Positions 53,695-62,007 of a stretch of 64,000 nucleotides of DNA are shown piece after piece (the stretch's first letter is position 1; each line of letters starts with the position of its first letter). Position numbers and translations under genes: made by a program. The notes below the pieces were generated by a model. It was not told the DNA's origin. It worked only from the letters and a program-made list of their open reading frames with translations, and ran no database searches. Location: assembly GCA_949286015.1 (NCBI GenBank), contig CASEBB010000001.1, positions 18,017-82,016 on the forward strand, in the 5' to 3' direction. This stretch comes from an uncultured Succinivibrionaceae bacterium (GTDB taxonomy: Bacteria > Pseudomonadota > Gammaproteobacteria > Enterobacterales > Succinivibrionaceae).

Positions 53695-53732
53695 AGCCTG
53701 AGCGGGTAAACCTGCTCAGGCTTTGCTTTTTT
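53695..53732 (+). terminator. Intrinsic terminator of slt
   Basis: AGCCTGAGC (53695-53703) pairs perfectly with GCTCAGGCT (53714-53722), followed by TTGCTTTTTT. Confidence 0.85.
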
Positions 53733-53760
53733 GGGAAAGCGCACGGCGTAGCATGAGTAT

Positions 53761-53880
53761 CCCCAAAAGCAAATCTCAAAGGAGGTAACTGCCTACAGTC
53801 AGGTGTTTTACCCTGAGAGTAGGTGTTTGCTAAGGCGCTACTCTCGAGATAAGGCGCCGTCAGGAGCTTTTAGGTTATCT
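53761..53880 (-). repeat. Dispersed structured intergenic repeat, copy B
   Basis: Inverted relative to copies A and C. On the minus strand it reads AACCTAAAAG, then TATCTCGAGAGTAGCGCC, AGCAAACACCTACTCTCAGG, GTAAAACACCTG, TGTAGGCAGTTACCTCC and GATTTGCTTTTGGGG. GAGAGTAG (53815-53822) pairs with CTACTCTC (53838-53845). It lies just past the slt terminator. Confidence 0.75.
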
Positions 53881-54235
53881 ACGAGTAGCAGTAGGCAGGA
53901 TAGGGTGTAACCTTGACCTTAGCGTGCAGTCCAAAAGAGCCCACAGCGCAGAGGCGTGCGCACAGTATGACCATGAGGCTGGGATCTGCTGCGGTATGGC
54001 TGCCACCGGCTGCTGCTCACACTGCTAATGCTGCCTGCCACTTACATTTGCTGTGGAGCACGCGGCACTTTGAGATGCTTGAGATGCGCTTTCTCAGCTC
54101 TGGGCTTAGCTCTGCGAGCAGCTGTGGTGCTGCCAAAGGAGCCTAACCATATCCCCAAAAAGCCCTTATTTATCAGGTAAATCCCCCTAAAGCCCCGCAA
54201 CCACCCACCGCCGCGCTTTTTTTTCCAAAAAACGC
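53881..54235. other. Gap upstream of tRNA-Leu
   Basis: About 355 bases with no supported gene. Confidence 0.35.
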
Positions 54236-54263
54236 TTTACAAGTGGAGAAAAACCCTTATAAT
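54236..54263 (+). promoter_or_regulatory. tRNA-Leu promoter
   Basis: TTTACA (54236-54241) and TATAAT (54258-54263) are separated by 16 bases. The GTGCTCCG-type sequence after the -10 is G+C-rich, as in stringently controlled tRNA promoters. Confidence 0.65.
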
Positions 54264-54304
54264 GTGCTCCGTCAAATCGATCGCTGATTTGGCAAAAATC
54301 TCTT

Positions 54305-54387
54305 GCCCAGGTGGTGGAATTGGTAGACACGCTACTTTGAGGGGGTAGTTCGCGAGAGTGCGGGTTCGAGTCCCGCCCTGGGCACCA
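54305..54387 (+). tRNA. tRNA-Leu (GAG anticodon)
   Basis: Class II tRNA of 83 bases including an encoded CCA. The acceptor pairs GCCCAGG with CCTGGGC, then the discriminator A and CCA. The D-arm region GGTGGAATTGGTAGACACGC is typical of leucine tRNAs. The anticodon loop TTGAGGG gives GAG, which reads CUC/CUU. The variable arm and GGTTCGAGTCC T-arm are present. Confidence 0.96.
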
Positions 54388-54407
54388 TGCAAGAGATTGC
54401 GGAATGG

Positions 54408-54455
54408 GCTTACTTGCAAACCTGCTAAAGCAGGGGCGGAAGTGAGCTTTTTTTG
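54408..54455 (+). terminator. Terminator of tRNA-Leu
   Basis: GCTTACTT (54408-54415) pairs with AAGTGAGC (54440-54447), enclosing a CCTGC-TAAA-GCAGG hairpin, followed by TTTTTTT. Confidence 0.75.
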
Positions 54456-54865
54456 TATTTGCAGCCTGTAAATTGGTGTGCAGAGCTCTTTGTGGGCAGC
54501 CCCTTAGTGCTGCCGTGCACGGTCACATTCCCTCCCGCGAGAGCAAGAGCGCTGAGCTGTTGCTTTCTACCCGCCATCTTTACTTTCCTCACGTAGCACC
54601 ATCAGGTTGGTGCAGCCTCAGCTGCGCATGGTGCTCTCTGCTTTGCTTTCTGCGTTTCTGCGTTACAATCTGCCTTTGCTGCTTCGTCCTGCTCCTATCG
54701 GCGCTATTGTGTCTGCGCTAAAGAGCAGCGCGTTTCCTGCTGCGTGCTTGGTGTTATGACACCTCACCATTGGCAGAAGACAGCAGTAAGAGCCTCTCAA
54801 AGGCTCGGCGTGCCCACAAGTCCCTTTGTAACAAACAGGTGCTGGGGGGCCGCTGGTGTGTTCTC

Positions 54866-55022
54866 CCTAGTGATGGATTCGGAAATTAATGAGGAACCAG
54901 TACCCTCAAAACAAGGGCGACAGACATTCATCACGCATGTCCAATGCCCCTAATTGATCCCATTCATGCGCCTGAACGGTTATGGATGGGGTTCCTCGTT
55001 AATTTCCGAATCTACCACTAGG
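54866..55022. repeat. Long imperfect inverted repeat (33-bp arms)
   Basis: The arms at 54866-54898 and 54990-55022 are reverse complements except for about three mismatches. Both ends read CCTAGTG/CACTAGG, and a shared core is ATTCGGAAATTAA. They enclose 91 bases. The size and symmetry resemble a small MITE or a giant hairpin. No target duplication was identified at the flanks. Confidence 0.6.
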
Positions 55023-55079
55023 TTTAGGCCGCTACATGTTTTAGTTAGGTCGCAATCCGCTTGCTGCAAGGAGTCCGAT

Positions 55080-56327
55080 TTGAGTTTTACGGCTTTTTTG
55101 TGCTCTGCTGCAGCGCCTCTTAAGTGGGGAATCCCGTGGCGCTGGCTCTTATTGCGCACTCTGACCCGCTACCTCTTCTTGTCTTTGTATTTCCTCCTGC
55201 CTTTCTGCCTGCTGCTGGCGCTGCACTTTTTGACTGCGCTTTATCACTGCCTGTCTCTGTCTTTGCGCCTGCTCGCGGGCATCTTTTTACGCGGCAATCC
55301 CTATCTTAGGGCCCCGCTGTGCGCTTGTTTGCTGCTCATAAGCCAGCCTACTCAATCTGAGCCACGTAACAGCGCCGAGATGCTGACGCAACAGCTCCAG
55401 CAGCAACCTGAGTTTGGGGTGCTTAATCACTTGCCAGAGACGGCGGTAAGTAAGAAAGAGCAGAGTGCTGCCTTAGCGCAGCAGCAGGCACAGCAAAAAG
55501 CTACGCACCGTGATAAAGACGACCATCAAGAGCGCATTGATCGGGCGTTTGCGGCTTTAGGCGCGGAGCGTATTACCAAAGACTCGCACAAGAATAAGCC
55601 ATGGCTTGAGGATAGAGAGCCTCTGTTTACGGTGGAGACGGGACTGTTTGACCCCGAGCTCGAGCTCTTTGCCCAATACTTTTTGACGCCATCGAATTAT
55701 GGTCAGGCTTATATCGGCCGCATTTCGTTGCGGGAGTATGCGCAAGCATGGCGCCTGTATCTTAAGGACTTATCTGATAACCAGCGCTGCTATGTTTACG
55801 AGCAGGATGACTTCTTCTCGGTCTTTGGCGCAGACTGCTTGAAGATGAACCGCTTTAACCGCATTGAGGCACGCGCCGATGATAGCGGTATGCTGGATTC
55901 CATTTTTCTGGTGCAGTCTTTAGGTACAGAGATCCCTTTGGGGATGATGCAGCGCTATTTGGCGCAGCGCTATCAGCCGGTTAATCCTGAGGGAACGCCG
56001 GTAGAGGAGGTGGCGCTGTTAAGCTCTGACTTATGTGCGGTGATGCAGCTGATGACGCGGCAGGCTTACCAGTGCACGACTGACTGGTATCGCAACGATA
56101 ACTCGTATCTCATCTTTAAGAGCTCCCGCTATCACTCGCGTGACTACGTGATTTTGCTTTTTGCCTCGGTAAGGTACTTTAACGAGGTATATGGGCCGAT
56201 GGTGAAGCGGCGCTTAGCGCTGATACGGCAAGATATGCGGGAGATGGGCATTGACGATACCTCTGTGGGCGCCATGCGCGGGCGGTCGCTGATGGAGATC
56301 AATGATAATTTTGGTAAGGACGATTAG
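55080..56327 (+). CDS. Unrecognised membrane-anchored protein
   Basis: The family is not recognised. A TTG at 55080 is chosen because AAGGAG lies six bases upstream, giving 415 residues; the frame is open further 5' across the inverted repeat. The N-terminus has a strong Leu/Phe-rich membrane segment (YLFLSLYFLLPFCLLLALHF) and a second hydrophobic run (LRAPLCACLLLIS). After a Gln/Ala-rich linker comes a globular domain of about 240 residues that begins near RIDRAFAALGAERIT. Features include SNYGQAYIGRISLREYAQAW, CYVYEQDDFFSVFGADC, and YHSRDYVILLFASVRYFNEV. Four cysteines are present in that domain. It is therefore likely a membrane-tethered periplasmic or cytosolic domain, with unknown role. 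It is not part of an obvious operon. Confidence 0.65.
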   Translation: MSFTAFLCSAAAPLKWGIPWRWLLLRTLTRYLFLSLYFLLPFCLLLALHFLTALYHCLSLSLRLLAGIFLRGNPYLRAPLCACLLLISQPTQSEPRNSAEMLTQQLQQQPEFGVLNHLPETAVSKKEQSAALAQQQAQQKATHRDKDDHQERIDRAFAALGAERITKDSHKNKPWLEDREPLFTVETGLFDPELELFAQYFLTPSNYGQAYIGRISLREYAQAWRLYLKDLSDNQRCYVYEQDDFFSVFGADCLKMNRFNRIEARADDSGMLDSIFLVQSLGTEIPLGMMQRYLAQRYQPVNPEGTPVEEVALLSSDLCAVMQLMTRQAYQCTTDWYRNDNSYLIFKSSRYHSRDYVILLFASVRYFNEVYGPMVKRRLALIRQDMREMGIDDTSVGAMRGRSLMEINDNFGKDD

Positions 56328-57352
56328 GCCGTTTTCCCCAGAGAGGACGGAGCTAAAGGAGAGTATGGAGGCGCCACGTCCTACCTCGAGATAAAGTCGC
56401 TGCCAAGGCGTTGTGGACATTACGGACACCCTTAAGTAAGACACGCTGTGCACAAGCAGCAGCTGCAGAGCCGCAGCCGCGTGCCTTGCGCCACTTAGAG
56501 CTGGGGCGCTGCTCCGGCCATAACATCGGTCGGCCACCACCTCATTCTGCCACCCACGCATCCAGCCAACCTTCATCCTGCCATAGCCTCGCGCTCAAGA
56601 TCTCCACAGACCAATAATGCGTTACGGCGCAGCCGTGGTAGCGCCGCCCCGCAAAAGATCGCGCTGGCTACTCCTCAGCATTGCCCTCCCTCAAAGCATC
56701 TCTCCCAACACTACGCATCAAGATAGCTATCCATTTTCCCCTTGCCTCTGGTCAAACCTTTGCTTTTCTTTGGAGCGGTAATGAGCATGCTTTTGTTGCG
56801 GTAAAGTGGCCCGCTATAACCTCTCTGTAGCCTGTAGCACCTCCCTCAGCACACACTCACCCTCATTCTCATTTCTCCCTGCTCTGCACTAGCGTTTGAG
56901 TAGGAAGCAGCCGCGCTGCGCTGCACCTCAACGCAGTAGTGCAGCGGCACCATCGTTCCTGTGTTCTCTTAAACGTACTTGCCTCCCCACGTCCCACAGT
57001 ACTTGGTTGGGGCTAACCTTTCTCTAGCGTAGACTCCTGTAAAACACAAGACGCTGTTCGTTCTGTGAGGCGACGCACACTTGTGTCAGGGCGTCAAGTT
57101 CAGAGCACGCTGCACTGTACTCTCTGGCGTTAGAATAGGCTTAGCTATGCATGCATCTATGGTCAGTGTTAATGGCAACTGTTGGCTATAGAGCAGCTGC
57201 CATGAGCGTTAACGCTAACTAAGAGGTGGGGTAAAGGGCCGCAAGCAGTAACACTGTGGTGCTTTCGCTCTGGTACCACTCGTATCCACGCTGTCTTCAA
57301 AGCAGTGTCAGAGGTGCTCTAACACCTTTGGCCATTTGCAGGAGTGACTGTC
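56328..57352. other. Long gap upstream of the large EAL-HDOD-like gene
   Basis: About 1 kb with no supported gene. An imperfect stem GGCAACTG/CAGCTGCC lies near 57174-57201. CAGGAG precedes ATG 57353. No clear promoter was identified. Confidence 0.4.
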
Positions 57353-60300
57353 ATGTCAGACTTTAGCTCTGGTAATCAGAGTCGTGACGGAGGGCGTAGC
57401 CCCCAGTCTGCAGCGCCATCACGCCCGCAGAAAACTAAAGACACCGCCAGTGCCCAAAACAACGGCTGGTACGATCAGGCTTTTGATCTTAACGCCGATA
57501 ACGTGGACACCGCCACGGCTATGGCCGATGACGGCTTTGGCGTGAATCCCGACCTCTTAACTGATGCCAAAGACCAAGTATTAGAGGCCAGCCGTAACCA
57601 CATTCGCTCTGATGCTGATGTCAGCCTGCGCGAAGGTAAAGGCGTCAACATCACCTTAGACCCCCTCTCCAGTGTCAAGGAAATCGCGTCCGGTGCGCCT
57701 AAACTGTCGGCTCGTCAGGGTGACATCCTTGTGGGCGGTAATGGCGTCATTAAGACTAAAGGGAGCGGGCGCACTAACCCTATCTCTTATGACATGGGCC
57801 CCCGCCCAAAGGTCGAGGACAGGCCGCTTGAGGGCAGCATCTACACGGATGAGTACTTAGCTCAAAGAGAAAAAGAGGCCTTAGCCCAAGCGCAAGAGAG
57901 CTTAAGGGCACAGCAAATCGCCGACGCCGAGAGCGGCGATTACCGCACAGTCGTGCACCGTAATAAAAACATCTCCGAGGCCGACTCGCGCTTTATGCAG
58001 GCGCTCAAAGAGCAGCAAGCTACGCGTGAGGCGTCTGATGTTGTGGGCAAACACTTTGGGGCGCCGCCTGAGGATGACCTCAACGACTTTCAATCTGCCT
58101 TTGCTGCAGGCGCTAACGTGCCGTTAGCACCTACTGCCTCTGCTGCCGGTGTCTCTGCAGGAGCCGTAGCCAGTACCAGCACAAGTGCCGATGCTGCCAG
58201 TGCCGTAGACGCTGCCAGTGCGCAAGGTGCAGGCGATGGAAGCGACGCAGCTGTAAGTGTCGGTGCCGATGGAGCCAGTAATAACCAAGTGGATGCTAAT
58301 GGTGTCCCGCTGCCTCCGCTGAAATTAAACCTCAACGTCCACGGCTCGACCAGCGCCGCCATTGTCGGTGCCAATGATGATGCCGTCGCTGCTAAGCGCG
58401 CCAGTATGGCCGCCCATAATGCCGCTGTGGATCAATTCCGTGCCCGCTATGGTGCGGATGCTGAGGATCCTCTAGGTACTGCTTATGAAGAATTTGAGGT
58501 AGGTGGCGAGAATGCCTCAAACATCCGTAAGGAGCGGATGGCTGCGCAAAACGCTGCTGTTGCGCAGTATCGCGAAAAGTATGGCCATGCTCAGGATGAC
58601 GATGCCCCGTTAGGCACCGCTTATGACGAGTTTGAGGTCGGCGGCGAAGACGCCTCGAATATCCGTCAAGACCGCATGGCTGAGCACAATGCGGCCGTCG
58701 ATATGTACCTCGCCGCTAAAGGTGAGGGCGAGTTAGGCGCCTCCGAGCAAGCTCTAAGCGTCGGTGGCGGCATGAGTAACTTTGCTCGCAACAAGGCCCG
58801 CATGCAGAGCAACGGCTCTTACTACGTCGGCAAGCAGCAAAACAAAGGTGAGCCCCTTGAAGGCTCTGTCTACAGCGATCGCTATCTAGCCAAACAAGAG
58901 AGCGAGGCCCTTGCACATGCGCAGCGCCAATTAGAGCGCCAGCGCCAAGAAGATGAAGATGATACGGGCGAGTACCGCACGCACGTGAGCCATGAGCATA
59001 ATGGCTTAAGTGAAGATGACGCCCGCTATATTCGTAGCCGTAAAGAGCAGGCTGCGGCAGCTGCTGCAGCTGCTGCGGCAGCGGCCGAGGGTGGGCAGGC
59101 TTTTAATCAGCTTGCAGGCAATCATGCTCTGGATGTGGAGGGACGTGCCTCTGCCTATCAGGCGGGTGCTGGTGTGGGCTCTTTAAACAGCAACGCCAAT
59201 TACAGCCACGATGAGCGCAAGCAAATGCGCTTGGCGCAGCAGCGTAATCTGCAAGAGCATAAGCAGCAGATGCTTAAGCGCCAAGAGACGGAGCGGCAGC
59301 AACAGCTGGCACAACAGCAGCGCTTAAAGCAAATGCGCCAGCGCCAATTACAGGAGCAACAAGAGCGCTTACAACAGCGTAACGCCGTGCATAACAATGC
59401 GCCAAGTGTTAAGGGTGGTAATATAGGCGATAGCCCCGATTCAGAGTTGCTGCAGTCGCAAGCCTCAACTCTGGCGCAAATGGCTAAGCGTGCTGCTACT
59501 ACTAATAATGCTCGCGCCGCAGCTCCTGCACCAGCTGTTAAACCTCATGCCTCCCCTAGCCCTCTGGCCAAATTCGCCGCTGCCGATGCCGCAGTCATTG
59601 CGAAAATGCCAGAGGAGGATCAGCACTTAGCGCAAGAGTATACGACGCAGGGCAAAAGTGAGTTGCGTAGAATGCGAGAAGCTGATCGTATTAAGCAAGG
59701 CCGAGCCAAAAACAACAGCGAAAAGAGCCTCGAGGAGCTGGCCAAGGAGTACCCAAACCTCTCGCCAGAGCACTTAATCAAACTGAAGCGCTCGAGCAAT
59801 CGCTGCCATTTGGTCTCGCGTACCACCGTCTTTGATGCCAACTCTAACATCTCGATGTATGAGTTGAAGTTTACTGCCGGTAAGGTCTTTCAGGTTAATG
59901 CCTTAAAGAGCGAGCATGTCTATCACGTGCTCTTTGGCTACTTTATTCGTCGTGGTATTTCCTGCTTTATTGGCCGTAACAAAAAGGTCTTGGTGATGAT
60001 GCCTATCACCTACGACTTTGTCGAGTATCTCGATCGTTATGCGGTCAATCGCGTGGTACTGCGCATTTGCCCTGAGCAGCCGGTGACGCCATCGGCGCTG
60101 CATATCCTCACGAAACTGCGTCGTGCGGGGATGAGCTTTGCCATTGATCTCATGGTGCTCTTAAAGAAGGACTGGAACAAGGCCGTCCTGAGCATTGAGT
60201 ACGTGATGATCGACTTAAGTGGCAAGGTGCGTGAGCAGCTTAATGTCTTTCAGCGCCTCAAGATCAAGGCCCCATGGCTCAAGACCATTGGCTACAACGA

Positions 60301-61078
60301 CACCAATGGTGATGGCTATGCCTACTTAGCCAAGCGCATGATCGACTTTCTGGATGCGCCGTTCTGGAACGTGCCGCTGAAGTTTAGTCAGGATCCGGAC
60401 ATCTTTGTGCCGATGCAGCATGAGGTGGTGACCTTAGTGCGCGAGCTCTTTAAGGATCAGCCTAACTACTCGGTCTTCCGCCAGTTCTTACGGGCGCACG
60501 AGAACTTAACGCGTGACATGGCGGTGTTTCTCTATCGCTTCCGTCAGGCCTCGCCACGTCAGGTGCAGAACATCAGCGAGCTGTACAACTTCCTCATTGA
60601 CTACAGCCCGAACCGCTCGTTCTCGGTCATGATTGCTCGCGCCATGATGCTCGAGTACGTGCGCTTTGTGAGCATTTCCTCGCAGTACATCCTGCAGGAG
60701 CATTACTCGCAGGCGGTGATCCGTGGCTACTTCGTGGAGTACATGGCCAAGATCTTCAATGATCCGTTTGTGACGCGCTTTGCGTTCCCAGCGGGCATGT
60801 TCTCCCTGCTCCATCTCCTGCTCCTGAAGGAGGAGGTGGATGTGATCGCTGATGACCGCTATGCTGACATCTTCGATCGCATTTATGGCGAGAGCGAGCT
60901 CATGGCAGACATCATTGAGTGCGTGCAGGCCATTGAGGCCACCGACCTCAATTCAATCTTCAAGTTTATCTTGAAGTACAAGGTGCCACCTGCCTCGGTG
61001 CTGATCAGCTACGAGAAGGCGCTCATGCGCACCAATGAGCTCTTGCTGGTGCTCAACATCGTAGCGACACGCAAATAG
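57353..61078 (+). CDS. Degenerate EAL-HDOD protein with repeat-rich N-terminal extension
   Basis: 1241 residues; ATG 57353 has CAGGAG upstream. Residues 1-816 are Ala/Gln/Asp-rich and mostly disordered. They contain two related copies of a PLEGS-Y-D-YLA block (about residues 157-222 and 500-565), three imperfect 42-46-residue repeats of the form M-A-x-H/Q-NAAV...LGTAYxEFEVGG (about residues 352-483), and a Gln/Arg coiled-coil-like stretch (near 640-690). Residues 817-1241 match the YuxH-type EAL-HDOD arrangement: CHLVSRTTVFDANSNISMYE, then VVLRICPEQPVTPSALHILT, RRAGMSFAIDLMVLL, YVMIDLSGKVREQL, and an HDOD-like helical part starting near VTLVRELFKDQPNYSVFRQF. The EAL catalytic acids and the DDF-type motif (here IDL) are missing, so c-di-GMP hydrolysis is not expected. 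A regulatory or scaffolding role is inferred. Confidence 0.7.
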   Translation: MSDFSSGNQSRDGGRSPQSAAPSRPQKTKDTASAQNNGWYDQAFDLNADNVDTATAMADDGFGVNPDLLTDAKDQVLEASRNHIRSDADVSLREGKGVNITLDPLSSVKEIASGAPKLSARQGDILVGGNGVIKTKGSGRTNPISYDMGPRPKVEDRPLEGSIYTDEYLAQREKEALAQAQESLRAQQIADAESGDYRTVVHRNKNISEADSRFMQALKEQQATREASDVVGKHFGAPPEDDLNDFQSAFAAGANVPLAPTASAAGVSAGAVASTSTSADAASAVDAASAQGAGDGSDAAVSVGADGASNNQVDANGVPLPPLKLNLNVHGSTSAAIVGANDDAVAAKRASMAAHNAAVDQFRARYGADAEDPLGTAYEEFEVGGENASNIRKERMAAQNAAVAQYREKYGHAQDDDAPLGTAYDEFEVGGEDASNIRQDRMAEHNAAVDMYLAAKGEGELGASEQALSVGGGMSNFARNKARMQSNGSYYVGKQQNKGEPLEGSVYSDRYLAKQESEALAHAQRQLERQRQEDEDDTGEYRTHVSHEHNGLSEDDARYIRSRKEQAAAAAAAAAAAAEGGQAFNQLAGNHALDVEGRASAYQAGAGVGSLNSNANYSHDERKQMRLAQQRNLQEHKQQMLKRQETERQQQLAQQQRLKQMRQRQLQEQQERLQQRNAVHNNAPSVKGGNIGDSPDSELLQSQASTLAQMAKRAATTNNARAAAPAPAVKPHASPSPLAKFAAADAAVIAKMPEEDQHLAQEYTTQGKSELRRMREADRIKQGRAKNNSEKSLEELAKEYPNLSPEHLIKLKRSSNRCHLVSRTTVFDANSNISMYELKFTAGKVFQVNALKSEHVYHVLFGYFIRRGISCFIGRNKKVLVMMPITYDFVEYLDRYAVNRVVLRICPEQPVTPSALHILTKLRRAGMSFAIDLMVLLKKDWNKAVLSIEYVMIDLSGKVREQLNVFQRLKIKAPWLKTIGYNDTNGDGYAYLAKRMIDFLDAPFWNVPLKFSQDPDIFVPMQHEVVTLVRELFKDQPNYSVFRQFLRAHENLTRDMAVFLYRFRQASPRQVQNISELYNFLIDYSPNRSFSVMIARAMMLEYVRFVSISSQYILQEHYSQAVIRGYFVEYMAKIFNDPFVTRFAFPAGMFSLLHLLLLKEEVDVIADDRYADIFDRIYGESELMADIIECVQAIEATDLNSIFKFILKYKVPPASVLISYEKALMRTNELLLVLNIVATRK

Positions 61079-61131
61079 CGCGTGGTTGTAGGGGGCTGGT
61101 GTAGGGGAAGGCCCAGCAGGGCTGCCCCTAT

Positions 61132-61199
61132 GAGCCCTATGCGCTACGTGAGCCCTATGCGCTACGTGAGCCCTATGCGCTACGTGAGCCCTATGCGCA
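61132..61199. repeat. 18-bp tandem repeat
   Basis: The unit GAGCCCTATGCGCTACGT occurs three times in full from 61132 and then partly a fourth time. The copies are identical, so the array may vary in number between strains. Confidence 0.85.
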
Positions 61200-61528
61200 C
61201 CGTCATCGCCGTGGCTGCGCAGCTACCAGCACCACCATAAGCAGGCGCGACTACGCTTACTGACCGCGCGCCGTGCTCACCAGTGGTGATGGTGACGGGC
61301 CAAGACGGTGGTGACAGGGCGCGCTTCTCTTCTTCCAGCTTGCTGGTGTGCTGCTCTGCCTCTCTGCTTTATGAGTGTGGGGTAGCACCTTTGGGCATAG
61401 CTCCAAGCTTACGTTGGCGTCACACCTTAGCACCGCTGCAGCTTCTGCCATGGCGAGGTCTCGGGTGCACTTTTAAGGGGCACAATGTGGCCGCCAAAGC
61501 ATTAAGTAGTGCCCCATTTTCTGGCCAT

Positions 61529-61552
61529 AAAGGCTGTAAAAAAGCCTTTTTT
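61529..61552 (+). terminator. Intrinsic terminator between EAL-HDOD paralogues
   Basis: AAAGGCT (61529-61535) pairs with AGCCTTT (61543-61549), followed by TTT. It lies about 450 bases past the first paralogue. Confidence 0.55.
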
Positions 61553-62007
61553 AAGCAGGTTTGCTCCAATCGTTGGCACTGCACTTGCAGATTCGATCCT
61601 GATGGATTTGTGTCCGCACCGTGGCGACGCGTCACTGGTGTAAGGGCATTTTCATTTTCTTCTACCCCAGTCTGCTTTTCCCTATCGACTGCCTAAGTTG
61701 GTAGGTGTCGCTCTCCTGCTTTTCCCTTTCTGTCATCCCCTGAGCATTTGTAAACGGCAGAGTGGGAATTCTGGCCACGGTTAGACTTATTGGCGGTAGG
61801 CTCATAAAAGAGAGTGCCACCATTAACTATCAGGGGACAAATACCCCGCAGAGCTCTGTGTGGTAGCGTCGATACCACACACATGCACTGTTGGGGGTGA
61901 CGGGCAAAGCTGTGGTGATCGCACCATGCAGCTCCATAATGACATCCCAGCCTGACAGGCGTTAGTTAGTGCTTGTAAGGCTTGATCAGGGGCACGAGTA
62001 AGAGCAG

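Larger units (their letters stand above)
54388..55079. other. Gap between tRNA-Leu and the next gene
   Basis: About 690 bases. It holds the tRNA terminator and the long inverted repeat listed separately. No gene is supported. Confidence 0.4.
61079..62007. other. Gap between the two EAL-HDOD paralogues
   Basis: About 930 bases with no supported gene. It contains an 18-bp tandem repeat (61132-61199) and a terminator at 61529-61552. Confidence 0.45.
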
